A DNA stretch of 13,702 nucleotides from Acinetobacter sp. UBA6641 (GCA_002455755.1 DKLL01000141.1:377-14078), one strand, 5' to 3'; positions 1 to 6,875 are shown, numbered from the stretch's first letter. The notes: generated by a model not told the origin, from the sequence alone. Made by a program: numbers and translations.

Positions 1-122
1 GCTACAGCTACAGCAGCAGCAGATACGTTGAATTTTTCTTCAAAAGCAGAAATAAGTTCAACAAGTTCAAGAACAGTTTTTTCAGCAACTGCGTTTAAGA
101 TTTCTTCGTTTGTTAAAGCCAT
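1..122 (-). CDS. rplL: 50S ribosomal protein L7/L12, N-terminal part (cut by window edge)
   Basis: This is the start of the ribosomal stalk protein L7/L12, which forms dimers on L10 and recruits translation GTPases such as EF-Tu and EF-G. Only about 40 codons are inside the window; the gene runs off the left edge. The peptide begins [16 protein letters not shown] and continues through an acidic helical N-terminal dimerisation region into an Ala/Val-rich stretch (AAAVAVA) that marks the beginning of the flexible hinge. The ATG at 120-122 is preceded by GGAG at 131-134 with 8 nt spacing. It follows rplJ by 48 nt without a terminator, as expected for the rplJL unit, whose products assemble as an L10(L12)n complex. 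Identity is firm from sequence and context. Confidence 0.95.
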   Translation of the reverse strand, partial: MALTNEEILNAVAEKTVLELVELISAFEEKFNVSAAAVAV

Positions 123-170
123 GAGAGTAACTCCAAATGGGTATTGAATGGTGTGAAAGTGAATTTAAGC

Positions 171-677
171 TTATGCAGCTTCTGACTCGTTTTTCTCTTT
201 GAGCGCTGTAATAAGGCGACCCAATTTCGAAATAGGAGCTTGAAGAACGTTTGCAAGCATAGTAAGCGCTTTTTCTTGGTTCGGAAGATTCGCGATTACG
301 CTAACTTCAGCACCTTGATAAACTTTACCGTCAAATGCAGCAGCTTTAAGTTCAAATGCTTTGTTAGTTTTCGCAAATTCTTCGAACAAACGAGCAGCAG
401 CACCCATGTCGTCTTCAGAAGTTGAGAAAGCTAAGATTGTTGGGCCAACAAGGTTGTCGTTCAAGATATTGAATTGAGTATCTTGAAGAGCGCGTTTAGC
501 CAAAGTATTACGTACAACACGTGTAGCAACACCTAACTTACGAGCTTCAACACGAAGAGCAGTTAATTGCTCAACAGTTAAACCTTGATAGTCAGCAACA
601 ACAGCAGCAAATGCAGTAGAAGCAACTTCAGCTACTTCAGCTACGATCTGTTTTTTGCCTTCGATAAGAAGAGCCAT
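171..677 (-). CDS. rplJ: 50S ribosomal protein L10
   Basis: L10 anchors the L7/L12 dimers to 23S rRNA at the base of the ribosomal stalk and, complexed with L12, represses translation of its own mRNA in related bacteria. The 168 residues match the family's usual length. The N-terminal half (GKKQIVAEVAEVA, then ADYQGLTVEQLTALR and VVRNTLAKRAL near residue 60) is the conserved rRNA-binding domain, and the charged C-terminal helix (about residues 145-168) is the L12-binding tail. The ATG at 675-677 has a strong AGGAGG Shine-Dalgarno at 685-690 with 7 nt spacing. It lies between a long structured spacer after rplA and rplL, so the L10-leader type of autoregulation is likely. Nothing is unusual in the protein itself. 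Confidence 0.97.
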   Translation of the reverse strand: MALLIEGKKQIVAEVAEVASTAFAAVVADYQGLTVEQLTALRVEARKLGVATRVVRNTLAKRALQDTQFNILNDNLVGPTILAFSTSEDDMGAAARLFEEFAKTNKAFELKAAAFDGKVYQGAEVSVIANLPNQEKALTMLANVLQAPISKLGRLITALKEKNESEAA

Positions 678-684
678 TGTAAAA

Positions 685-690
685 CCTCCT
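685..690 (-). promoter_or_regulatory. Ribosome binding site of rplJ
   Basis: A full AGGAGG Shine-Dalgarno sits 7 nt before the rplJ ATG and fixes that start. A small hairpin with 6-bp arms (704-709 and 715-720) lies just upstream of it. That placement suits a translational on/off switch, though the switch itself is inferred. Confidence 0.8.
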
Positions 691-887
691 AACGGTGATT
701 TATGTACTTACGCGAAGTACACTCCCAATTCGCGAGACCATTACTGGACTCACACGCGGAGGATGAACAAATCACACCACCGCGTCTACGCAGGCTGGAG
801 TATTAAGAGAGAAGCATAAAACTCCCCTCGCCTGAGGTCTTTGACGCTGACAAATTTACATTTATCAATTCAAAGTTTGCCTAAGTT

Positions 888-942
888 CGCAAGAGACGGA
901 GCGTTTCTTGCGTGAAAATCAAAGCAGCGCTTTGATTTTCAC
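888..942 (-). other. Two tandem RNA hairpins downstream of rplA
   Basis: The first hairpin read by the polymerase pairs 930-942 with 912-924 perfectly (13 bp, 14 with the inner C-G pair, triloop). The second pairs 888-898 with 902-912 with one mismatch (10 bp) and abuts the first. Neither is followed by a run of U on the minus strand, so they do not look like ordinary intrinsic terminators. An RNA-processing or mRNA-stabilising element between rplKA and rplJL, or part of the L10 leader, is more plausible. Confidence 0.6.
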
Positions 943-974
943 TCAGGGCTTTAAAATTCTGTCTAAGTTAAAAC

Positions 975-1670
975 TTAGTTAGAAACGTTTGCTACATCAA
1001 TAGTAAGACCAGGACCCATAGTTGAGCTCAAAGTGATCTTTTTGATGTAAACACCTTTAGAAGTAGCAGGTTTTGCTTTCTTAAGGTCAGCGATAAGCGC
1101 TTCAACGTTTTGACGAACAGCAGCAGCTTCAAAGCCAACTTGACCGATCGCAGCGTGGATGATACCCGCTTTGTCTACACGGTAACGTGCTTGACCAGCT
1201 TTAGCATTTTTAACAGCGCCAGCTACGTCAGGAGTTACTGTACCCACTTTAGGGTTTGGCATTAAGCCACGTGGACCAAGAATCGTACCCAACTTACCAA
1301 CAACGCGCATTGCATCTGGAGCAGCAATCACTACGTCAAAGTCAAGGTTACCCGCTTGAATGCTTTCAGCAAGGTCATCAAAACCAACGATGTCAGCGCC
1401 TTCAGCTTTAGCAGCTTCAGCAGCAGCGCCTTGAGCAAACACAGCAACACGTACAGTTTTACCAGTACCTGCAGGAAGTGTAGTCGCGCCACGAACAACT
1501 TGGTCAGATTTACGAGGGTCAACACCTAGGTTTACTGAAACATCCAAAGATTCTTTGAATTTAACAGCAGGAAGGTTAGTTAAAACTTGTACTGCTTCTT
1601 CCAAAGTATAAACTTTGTGTGCTTCTACAGCAGCAGCAATGGCTTTTTGACGTTTAGTTAATTTAGCCAT
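975..1670 (-). CDS. rplA: 50S ribosomal protein L1
   Basis: L1 forms the mobile L1 stalk of the large subunit, which helps release the E-site tRNA, and represses its own operon by binding the rplK mRNA leader. The 231 residues equal the usual bacterial length. The protein starts [16 protein letters not shown] and carries the L1 signature segment around residues 120-145 ([21 protein letters not shown]). The ATG at 1668-1670 lies only 3 nt after the rplK stop, so its ribosome binding site is inside rplK and translation is probably coupled. It is the second gene of the rplKA pair. The downstream spacer holds strong hairpins. The identity is secure and no oddities are seen. Confidence 0.97.
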   Translation of the reverse strand: MAKLTKRQKAIAAAVEAHKVYTLEEAVQVLTNLPAVKFKESLDVSVNLGVDPRKSDQVVRGATTLPAGTGKTVRVAVFAQGAAAEAAKAEGADIVGFDDLAESIQAGNLDFDVVIAAPDAMRVVGKLGTILGPRGLMPNPKVGTVTPDVAGAVKNAKAGQARYRVDKAGIIHAAIGQVGFEAAAVRQNVEALIADLKKAKPATSKGVYIKKITLSSTMGPGLTIDVANVSN

Positions 1671-1673
1671 GTC

Positions 1674-2102
1674 TTATAGCTCCACTTCCAAGCCCATAGA
1701 ACGCGCAGAACCAGCAATGGTACGTACACGTGCGTCTAAATCAGCACCAGTTAAATCTGGTTCTTTAGTAGTCGCAATTTCTTCTAATTGAGCGCGAGTC
1801 AACTTACCAACTTTAGTTTTGTTAGGTACAGCTGAACCCTTTTGAATACCAGCAGCTTTCTTAAGAAGAATCGCAGCAGGTGGAGTTTTCATGATGAATG
1901 TGAACGACTTGTCGTTGTACACAGTGATCACTACAGGAATTGGAAGACCAGCTTCAACTTTTTGTGTAGCAGCATTGAATTCTTTACAGAATGCCATGAT
2001 GTTAACACCACGTTGACCTAGTGCAGGACCAATCGGTGGAGATGGATTCGCTTTACCAGCTGGAACTTGCAGCTTGATATAGCCGTCAATCTTCTTAGCC
2101 AT
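1674..2102 (-). CDS. rplK: 50S ribosomal protein L11
   Basis: L11 binds the GTPase-associated region of 23S rRNA, takes part in factor binding, and is needed for RelA to sense stalled ribosomes. The 142-residue length is typical. The N-terminal domain contains [20 protein letters not shown] (residues 9-28) followed by [14 protein letters not shown], the proline-rich region that is a hallmark of L11. The C-terminal RNA-binding domain ends in [17 protein letters not shown]. The ATG at 2100-2102 is preceded by AGAGGT at 2111-2116. It opens the rplKA unit, with nusG upstream after a 118-nt spacer that holds the probable L1 operator. Identity is secure. Confidence 0.97.
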   Translation of the reverse strand: MAKKIDGYIKLQVPAGKANPSPPIGPALGQRGVNIMAFCKEFNAATQKVEAGLPIPVVITVYNDKSFTFIMKTPPAAILLKKAAGIQKGSAVPNKTKVGKLTRAQLEEIATTKEPDLTGADLDARVRTIAGSARSMGLEVEL

Positions 2103-2153
2103 TTCAAATTACCTCTGGGTACAAACGCCGCTAGGCTCCCCAACATTATTTAT
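2103..2153 (-). promoter_or_regulatory. Probable L1-binding leader of rplK (translational operator)
   Basis: On the minus strand the 50 nt before rplK read GTTGGGGAGCCTAGCGGCG, then a short A/T-rich part and AGAGGTAA ahead of the ATG. In other gammaproteobacteria the rplK leader carries a GGGAG-type stem with an internal loop that mimics the L1 site on 23S rRNA, and L1 binding there blocks translation of rplK and, by coupling, rplA. The G-rich element here, 30-40 nt before the start, fits that site. The call depends on position and motif resemblance and not on a computed fold. Confidence 0.55.
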
Positions 2154-2170
2154 GTAACAAGACTGTTACA
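2153..2170 (-). other. Short hairpin in nusG-rplK spacer
   Basis: TGTAACA (2153-2159) pairs perfectly with TGTTACA (2164-2170) around a 4-nt loop. It stands between the hairpin after nusG and the G-rich rplK leader element and may be part of the same leader fold. Confidence 0.4.
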
Positions 2171-2178
2171 ACAACAAT

Positions 2179-2201
2179 GCCCGATCCATTACAAATCGGG
2201 C
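2179..2201 (-). terminator. Hairpin after nusG, possible partial terminator or attenuator
   Basis: GCCCGAT (2195-2201 on the minus strand) pairs with ATCGGGC (2179-2185); one extra G-U pair gives 8 bp around a 7-nt loop. The transcript then reads ATTGTTGTTGT, which is U-rich but interrupted. It begins about 20 nt after the nusG stop. It could terminate some transcripts leaving secE-nusG and so lower flow into rplKA. Strong termination seems unlikely. Confidence 0.45.
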
Positions 2202-2220
2202 GTCTTCAATCCAGCTTAAA

Positions 2221-2754
2221 TCAGTTCGCTTTTTCGACTTGGCGAAATTCGAGCTCAACCTGAGTTGGACGATTGAATACATTGATTGTCAACGTTAAAC
2301 GTGACTTCTCGTAAAGAACTTCTTCCACCACGCCTTTAAAGTCGGTGAATGGACCATCAATAACGAGTAATTCTTCACCTGGCTCAAACATTGTCTTAGG
2401 ACGAGGTGCTTCACCAGTATTGCGTACACGCGCAAGAATCGCATCAGCTTCTTTTTGCGTAATTGGAGCCGGTTTTTCAGCCGTACCACCAATAAAGCCT
2501 AATACTTTTGGACATTCTTTAACAATGTGCCAAGTATCATCATTCATTTCCATTTCGACTAACACATAGCCTGGAAAGAATTTACGCTCTGATTTACGCT
2601 TCTTGCCATCCTTCATCTCTACCACTTCTTCGGTAGGAACCAGGACTTCACCAAAGCTATCGGCTACAGCGCTACGCTGGATTCGATCATTAAGTGAACG
2701 CATCACTTGTTTTTCATAACCTGAATAGGCATGAATAATGTACCAACGTTTCAT
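2221..2754 (-). CDS. nusG: Transcription termination/antitermination factor NusG
   Basis: NusG binds the clamp of RNA polymerase, suppresses pausing, and links polymerase to Rho or to the ribosome through S10. The 177 residues fit the short bacterial form. The NGN domain opens with [16 protein letters not shown] and includes [14 protein letters not shown] (58-70) and the VLGFIGG segment (84-90). The KOW domain occupies about 123-150 ([19 protein letters not shown]). The ATG at 2752-2754 lies 7 nt after the secE stop, so the two genes are almost certainly cotranscribed, as is general in bacteria. A hairpin follows the stop codon. Identity is secure. Confidence 0.97.
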   Translation of the reverse strand: MKRWYIIHAYSGYEKQVMRSLNDRIQRSAVADSFGEVLVPTEEVVEMKDGKKRKSERKFFPGYVLVEMEMNDDTWHIVKECPKVLGFIGGTAEKPAPITQKEADAILARVRNTGEAPRPKTMFEPGEELLVIDGPFTDFKGVVEEVLYEKSRLTLTINVFNRPTQVELEFRQVEKAN

Positions 2755-2761
2755 AGCTCTT

Positions 2762-3202
2762 TTACCCGATAAAAAACTTCATTAACCAGCCTAAAATGTA
2801 ATCGAAACACCATAAAACAATGGCGGCGATTACAACAACAGCAAGAACATGCCAGGATGTGGACACTGTTTCCTGCTTAGTCGGCCAAGTCACACGACGC
2901 AGCTCAATTCGAGCGTCTTTCAACAATCGAACAAAGCCTTTGCCTTGATGGGTGGCGTATAATAAACCTAAAGCCACTAGGATACAAGCCAAAATTACTG
3001 CAACGCGCATCCAAACATTATTTGCTGGTGCCCAATACGCTGGCAAATACTGACCCACCATGGTCGCACCAATCAATAAAATCAATGCAATAACCCATAG
3101 AGCTATATCTAGCGGGGAACCAGAATTAACAACTTCAGCAGGATTATTTCTTTGTGGAATTGGCGCTTCGCTTAAGGCGTCACGCGATTTATCATTCGAC
3201 AT
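2762..3202 (-). CDS. secE: Preprotein translocase subunit SecE
   Basis: SecE clamps the SecY channel in the inner membrane and is essential for Sec-dependent export. The protein is 146 residues with a hydrophilic N-terminus of about 30 residues and three predicted membrane segments (about 33-53, 64-84 and 114-140), as in the three-span enterobacterial form, though somewhat longer than the 127-residue E. coli protein. The conserved amphipathic segment before the last span is present as [12 protein letters not shown] (101-112). The ATG at 3200-3202 has only a weak Shine-Dalgarno (ACGAG). It is preceded by tRNA-Trp and a candidate promoter, and followed by nusG after 7 nt. Identity is secure from motif and context. 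Confidence 0.95.
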   Translation of the reverse strand: MSNDKSRDALSEAPIPQRNNPAEVVNSGSPLDIALWVIALILLIGATMVGQYLPAYWAPANNVWMRVAVILACILVALGLLYATHQGKGFVRLLKDARIELRRVTWPTKQETVSTSWHVLAVVVIAAIVLWCFDYILGWLMKFFIG

Positions 3203-3231
3203 TTTTGTACTCGTCGTAGGCTTCGCGACTT

Positions 3232-3258
3232 ATTATATGACAATTTAACCAGCATCAA
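3232..3258 (-). promoter_or_regulatory. Candidate promoter for secE-nusG
   Basis: A perfect TATAAT lies at 3232-3237 with TTGATG at 3253-3258, spacing 15 nt; a CTTGAT reading gives 16 nt. It sits in the gap between tRNA-Trp and secE and would give secE-nusG an independent start. The short spacing weakens the call. Confidence 0.4.
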
Positions 3259-3275
3259 GCTTTTTTTTAAAAAAA

Positions 3276-3351
3276 TGGCAGGCCAGGAGGGACTCGAACC
3301 CCCAACATTCGGTTTTGGAGACCGACGCTCTACCAATTGAACTACTGACCT
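3276..3351 (-). tRNA. tRNA-Trp (anticodon CCA)
   Basis: The 76-nt cloverleaf has a 7-bp acceptor stem (AGGTCAG with CTGGCCT, one G-U pair), a D-arm with AGTTCAATTGGTAGAGC, a 5-bp anticodon stem TCGGT/ACCGA enclosing CTCCAAA, and a T-arm containing GGTTCGAGTCC. The anticodon CCA is complementary to 3316-3318. CCA is encoded at 3276-3278. It lies between tuf and secE, a place known for tRNA-Trp in several gammaproteobacteria, and is probably cut from a longer transcript. Confidence 0.97.
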
Positions 3352-3357
3352 ACTTAG

Positions 3358-3389
3358 TACAAATCGGGAACTTAAGTCCCCGATCTGTA
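3358..3389 (-). other. Strong 14-bp hairpin between tuf and tRNA-Trp
   Basis: On the minus strand TACAGATCGGG (3379-3389) pairs with CCCGATTTGTA (3358-3368); inside, a G-U pair and two further pairs close on the loop TTAA. That makes 14 bp with two G-U wobbles that pair only in minus-strand RNA. No U-run follows; the tRNA-Trp 5' end begins 7 nt later. It looks like an RNA-processing signal or a protective 3' structure for tuf mRNA more than a terminator. Confidence 0.6.
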
Positions 3390-3409
3390 ATTTCAACTTA
3401 TGGTTGCTA

Positions 3410-4600
3410 TTATGCAGTTACTTTAGCAACAACACCAGCACCAACTGTACGACCACCTTCACGGATCGCAAAACGTAGACCTGGGTCCATTGCGATTGGG
3501 TGGATCAATTCTACTGACATTTCTACGTTGTCACCAGGCATAACCATTTCCACGCCTTCTTGTAATTGGATCGCACCAGTTACGTCAGTTGTACGGAAAT
3601 AGAATTGTGGACGGTAACCGTTAAGGAATGGAGTGTGACGACCACCTTCTTCTTTAGAAAGTACGTATACTTCTGCATCGAATTTAGTGTGCGGCTTGAT
3701 TGTACCTGGTTTAGCAAGTACTTGACCACGTTGAACGTCTTCACGTTTAGTACCACGTAGAAGAACACCACAGTTCTCGCCTGCACGACCTTCGTCAAGC
3801 AATTTACGGAACATTTCTACGCCAGTTACAGTTGTTTTAACTGTATCTTTGATACCAACGATTTCAACTTCTTCGCCTACTTTCACGATACCAGATTCAA
3901 CACGGCCAGTTACTACTGTACCACGACCTGAGATAGAGAATACGTCTTCGATTGGCATCAAGAATGCTTTGTCGATCGCACGTTCTGGTTCAGGAATGTA
4001 AGAATCAAGTGCAGCAACCAATTCGATTACAGCAGATTCGCCATATTGACCTTGGTCACCATTTAGTGCAGCTAAAGCTGAACCACGGATGATTGGAGTG
4101 TCATCACCTGGGAAGTCATAAGTAGAAAGAAGTTCACGAACTTCCATTTCTACCAATTCAAGCAATTCTTCGTCGTCTACAAGGTCACACTTGTTCAGGA
4201 ACACAAGAATGTAAGGTACACCTACCTGGCGAGACAAAAGGATGTGTTCACGAGTTTGTGGCATAGGACCGTCAGTCGCAGCACATACAAGGATCGCACC
4301 GTCCATCTGAGCAGCACCAGTGATCATGTTTTTAACATAATCGGCGTGTCCCGGGCAGTCTACGTGAGCGTAGTGACGAGTTGGAGAATCGTATTCTACG
4401 TGTGAAGTATTAATTGTAATACCACGTGCTTTTTCTTCTGGTGCAGAGTCAATTGCTGCGTAATCTTTCGCTTCACCGCCGTAAGTTTTTGCACAAATCG
4501 TTGCAATCGCAGCAGTTAAAGTTGTTTTACCATGGTCGACGTGACCAATTGTACCCACGTTAACGTGTGGTTTGTTACGTTCAAACTTAGCCTTAGCCAT
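3410..4600 (-). CDS. tuf: Elongation factor Tu
   Basis: EF-Tu is the GTPase that carries aminoacyl-tRNA to the ribosomal A site. At 396 residues it has the normal length. The G1 P-loop GHVDHGKT spans 19-26, followed by the switch segment with [13 protein letters not shown]3 DCPGHADY near 81-88, G4 NKCDLVD near 136 and G5 GSAL near 174. Domains 2 and 3 follow with [11 protein letters not shown] and the tRNA-binding region ending [12 protein letters not shown]. The ATG at 4598-4600 is preceded by GAGGAA (4608-4613). It follows four tRNA genes, matching the tufB arrangement of enterobacteria. A second tuf copy elsewhere in the genome would be usual but cannot be seen here. Codon use looks highly expressed. 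Confidence 0.98.
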   Translation of the reverse strand: MAKAKFERNKPHVNVGTIGHVDHGKTTLTAAIATICAKTYGGEAKDYAAIDSAPEEKARGITINTSHVEYDSPTRHYAHVDCPGHADYVKNMITGAAQMDGAILVCAATDGPMPQTREHILLSRQVGVPYILVFLNKCDLVDDEELLELVEMEVRELLSTYDFPGDDTPIIRGSALAALNGDQGQYGESAVIELVAALDSYIPEPERAIDKAFLMPIEDVFSISGRGTVVTGRVESGIVKVGEEVEIVGIKDTVKTTVTGVEMFRKLLDEGRAGENCGVLLRGTKREDVQRGQVLAKPGTIKPHTKFDAEVYVLSKEEGGRHTPFLNGYRPQFYFRTTDVTGAIQLQEGVEMVMPGDNVEMSVELIHPIAMDPGLRFAIREGGRTVGAGVVAKVTA

Positions 4601-4688
4601 GTTTATATTCCTCGTTTACGTCGAACACAATTCTGAGTAAAACCCAGCATCGACTTATCGCTTTAAAAAACCAAACACCCAATACTTG

Positions 4689-4714
4689 AAAAGCAGACTA
4701 ATAAGCCTGCTTTT
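4689..4714. terminator. Hairpin with T-run between tRNA-Thr(GGT) and tuf
   Basis: AAAAGCAG (4689-4696) pairs with CTGCTTTT (4707-4714) around a 10-nt loop. Read on the plus strand it ends in six T, a terminator shape. On the minus strand, the direction of tRNA-tuf transcription, the tail is TTTTC and the stem is preceded by A-rich sequence. In this orientation it may be only a weak attenuator or a processing site that separates the tRNAs from tuf mRNA. No plus-strand gene is seen that would need it. Confidence 0.45.
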
Positions 4715-4748
4715 TTAAATCACTGCAACAAAGTTGCCAAACTGTATC

Positions 4749-4823
<75 letters not shown>

Positions 4824-4838
4824 AAATAAAAACTTCAA

Positions 4839-4914
4839 TGGAGCGGGAGACGAGGGTCGAACTCGCGACATGTAGCTTGGAAGGCTACCGCTCTACCAAC
4901 TGAGCTACTCCCGC
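4839..4914 (-). tRNA. tRNA-Gly (anticodon TCC)
   Basis: The 76-nt cloverleaf has acceptor GCGGGAG/CTCCCGC, D-arm AGCTCAGTTGGTAGAGC, anticodon stem GTAGC/GCTAC around CTTCCAA, and T-arm with GTTCGACCC. The anticodon TCC is complementary to 4879-4881. CCA is encoded. It is 15 nt upstream of tRNA-Thr(GGT) and corresponds in order to E. coli glyT. Confidence 0.97.
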
Positions 4915-4952
4915 ACGATGTTGGTACAAACCACTTATTGAAGTCTTAAAAT

Positions 4953-5036
4953 TGGTGGTGAGAGAAGGATTCGAACCTTCGAAGCTTACGCGACAGAGTT
5001 ACAGTCTGTTCCCTTTGACCGCTCGGGAATCTCACC
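4953..5036 (-). tRNA. tRNA-Tyr (anticodon GTA)
   Basis: This 84-nt class II tRNA has acceptor GGTGAGA/TCTCACC, the typical CCCGAGCGGTCAAAGGG D-arm, anticodon stem CAGAC/CTCTG with GTA (complementary to 5000-5002), a long variable arm (TCGCGTAAGCTTCGA) and T-arm GGTTCGAATCC. CCA is encoded at 4953-4955. It corresponds in order to E. coli tyrU. Confidence 0.97.
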
Positions 5037-5091
5037 ATTTTACACTTACTTCAGTGTCGTTCTTTTACCCCACTACTCAAACTCTCTAAGA

Positions 5092-5167
<76 letters not shown>

Positions 5168-5208
5168 GTTTCTTAGTGTTTCGTACGTTTCGTATCGGAA
5201 CGGTGTGC

Positions 5209-5236
5209 AGTTTAGCAAAACTTAGAATCCGTGCAA
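5209..5236 (-). promoter_or_regulatory. Promoter of the tRNA-tuf operon
   Basis: The -35 TTGCAC (5231-5236) and -10 TAAACT (5209-5214) are 16 nt apart, and TG one base before the -10 gives an extended -10. The bases after the -10 are GCACACC, the GC-rich discriminator typical of stringently controlled stable-RNA promoters. The start site would be near 5202, about 35 nt before the first tRNA. All of this is motif reading; the growth-rate control is inferred from such promoters in general. Confidence 0.75.
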
Positions 5237-5238
5237 GT

Positions 5239-5255
5239 GTTTTTTTCAAAAAAAC
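5239..5255 (-). promoter_or_regulatory. AT-tract resembling an UP element upstream of the tRNA-tuf promoter
   Basis: GTTTTTTTGAAAAAAAC lies directly upstream of the -35 box, covering about -38 to -54. Its T-run followed by A-run resembles the UP element bound by the alpha C-terminal domains at rRNA promoters. It is also a perfect inverted repeat in the short gap after trpE, but its arms are almost pure A/T, so a terminator function for trpE is doubtful. Confidence 0.5.
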
Positions 5256-5265
5256 CGTCAAAAAC

Positions 5266-6759
5266 TCATAAAATCAACCCGTTTGATGATAATTCAACCG
5301 CTTTGATCACTGCGCGAGCTTTTATCTGGGTTTCATTCCATTCAGATTCGGGATTTGAGTCATAAACCAGACCTGCGCCAGCCTGAACATAGACCTTATT
5401 TTCGCGAATTACACAGGTTCGGATGGCAATCGACATGTCCATTTCACCATGCCAGCCTAAATAACCCACAGCTCCACCAAAAATTCCGCGTTTAACCGGC
5501 TCGACTTCGTCAATAATTTCCATGGCACGGATTTTGGGTGCACCAGAAAGCGTGCCTGCAGGGAAAGTGGCTTTAAATACATCCAGCGCATCGACATCAT
5601 CACGTACCTCCCCTTGTACATTGGAGACAATGTGCATGACATGTGAATAACGTTCGATCACCATTTTATCCGTGACCTGCACTTTCCCGATTTTTGATAC
5701 ACGGCCAACATCGTTACGCCCCAGGTCAATCAGCATCAAATGCTCGGCAATCTCTTTTTCATCAGAAAGCAGGTCTTGTTCAAGGGCCAGATCTTCTTCT
5801 TTGGTTTTGCCGCGCGGACGTGTACCCGCCAAAGGACGAACGGTCGCAATGCCATTTTCCAGACGCGACAGAATTTCCGGTGAAGAACCGACGATATGGA
5901 ATGGCTTTTTATTGTCTAGGGTTTGCCCCTGCACCAGGAACAAATACGGCGATGGATTGAGATGACGCAGTGCACGATACACCTGTAAAGGTTCGCCATC
6001 GAAGTCCGAGACCATACGATGCCCCGGCACCACCTGCATCACATCACCCGCTTTAATATATTCCTTCACCTTGGCAATCGACTCGATAAACTTGTCGTGC
6101 CCGGTTAAAGACTCAAAATGGGGAGCAGTATGTTTTTTGGCTTGCAGGCTGATCGGGGTTGCCAGCGTATTTTCCAGCTCATCCAACTGGGCCTGGGCCT
6201 TGGCATAGGCTTCAGGGTCATTGACATCTGCATGTACAATCAGGAACAAAGTATCTTTTAGGTTATCAAACACAATCACGGTTTTTGACAGCATCATCCA
6301 GATATCAGGCAAACCGACCGGATCAGCTTCCGGCACATTTTTTAGGCGCGGTTCAATATAGCGTACCGAATCATAGCCGAAATAACCGACCAGACCGCCG
6401 GTAAAACTTGGCAAATCAGGCAAATCCTGTTGCGTCGGCACATTGAACTGGGCTTGAAAATCACGAATATACTGGAAGGGGTCGCTACAAGTCTGAGTCT
6501 CAACGGAGCCATCTACCTGCTGAATGGTTAAAATACCGCGATTGCATGAAAAGACGGTAGACTCACCCAAACCGATAATGGAGTAACGCGCCCAGTTCTC
6601 CCCGCCTTCCACCGATTCAAACAAATAGGCCTGGCTGTGGTCTTTCAAACGCGCAAATACGGATAATGGGGTTTCAGTGTCGGCCAAACGCTGACGATAA
6701 ACCGGAATTAAGTTGTAACCATCAGATTTTAATTGCTCGAACTGAGTTTGAGTAGTCAT
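5266..6759 (-). CDS. trpE: Anthranilate synthase component I
   Basis: TrpE converts chorismate to anthranilate, using ammonia from the TrpG glutaminase, as the first committed step of tryptophan synthesis. The 497 residues match the family. The N-terminal domain carries the feedback-inhibition region LFES (46-49) with RYS (58-60). The chorismate-binding domain from about 225 to 490 contains GSSPEIL (291-297), RPLAGTRPRG (308-317), the LMLIDLGRNDVGRV segment (341-354) and GTLSGAPK (402-409). The ATG at 6757-6759 starts MTTQTQFEQLK. It lies 116 nt after gph. No trpG follows; the next genes are tRNAs, so the partner subunit must be encoded elsewhere. No terminator is clear after its stop. The QVVPGHRM segment (242-249) differs slightly from the more common QVVPSQR form. 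Identity is strong; a pabB-type paralogue is less likely. Confidence 0.93.
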   Translation of the reverse strand: MTTQTQFEQLKSDGYNLIPVYRQRLADTETPLSVFARLKDHSQAYLFESVEGGENWARYSIIGLGESTVFSCNRGILTIQQVDGSVETQTCSDPFQYIRDFQAQFNVPTQQDLPDLPSFTGGLVGYFGYDSVRYIEPRLKNVPEADPVGLPDIWMMLSKTVIVFDNLKDTLFLIVHADVNDPEAYAKAQAQLDELENTLATPISLQAKKHTAPHFESLTGHDKFIESIAKVKEYIKAGDVMQVVPGHRMVSDFDGEPLQVYRALRHLNPSPYLFLVQGQTLDNKKPFHIVGSSPEILSRLENGIATVRPLAGTRPRGKTKEEDLALEQDLLSDEKEIAEHLMLIDLGRNDVGRVSKIGKVQVTDKMVIERYSHVMHIVSNVQGEVRDDVDALDVFKATFPAGTLSGAPKIRAMEIIDEVEPVKRGIFGGAVGYLGWHGEMDMSIAIRTCVIRENKVYVQAGAGLVYDSNPESEWNETQIKARAVIKAVELSSNGLIL

Positions 6760-6875
6760 GAGTATTCTCTATATGTTTTCGATATGGCTGGTTTAAATTT
6801 GTTTTGCTGTAGTCTGACTTAGTTTCGCCATCGAAAATCCATACACTTTCTCATTCCACTATCCTTAATTTTCAC

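Larger units (their letters stand above)
678..974 (-). promoter_or_regulatory. rplA-rplJ spacer with probable L10 leader (autoregulatory mRNA region)
   Basis: This 297-nt noncoding stretch separates rplA from rplJ. In enterobacteria and many other bacteria the equivalent mRNA leader binds the L10-L12 complex about 140 nt before rplJ and controls rplJL translation. Here the stretch holds several possible stems: a 6-bp hairpin at 704-720 near the ribosome binding site, a GC-rich section around 760-840, and two strong tandem hairpins at 888-942 next to rplA. The rplA stop codon also sits in a 6-bp inverted repeat (963-978). I see no convincing sigma-70 promoter for rplJL, although AT-rich sequence at 840-880 could hide a weak one. 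Assignment as L10 leader rests mainly on position and established gene-family knowledge; no covariance search was possible. Confidence 0.6.

Noticed and set aside
1..120. Alanine-codon repeat (GCT/GCA-rich) as a tandem repeat
   Set aside because: It is the normal Ala-rich hinge start of L7/L12.
3172..3396. Minus-strand frame spanning tRNA-Trp and the secE leader
   Set aside because: It reads through a tRNA gene and out of frame into secE; tRNA-derived peptides of this kind are artefacts.
3580..3798. Frames on both strands within tuf
   Set aside because: Out-of-frame shadows of a highly expressed gene with strong codon bias.
5239..5255. Terminator of trpE
   Set aside because: The inverted repeat is almost pure A/T with a one-base centre, so no stable GC stem; it is better read as an UP element.
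5672..5965. Plus-strand open frames of 88-97 codons opposite trpE
   Set aside because: They lie wholly within trpE, have no plausible ribosome binding site, and encode Arg/Ser-rich peptides typical of antisense shadows.
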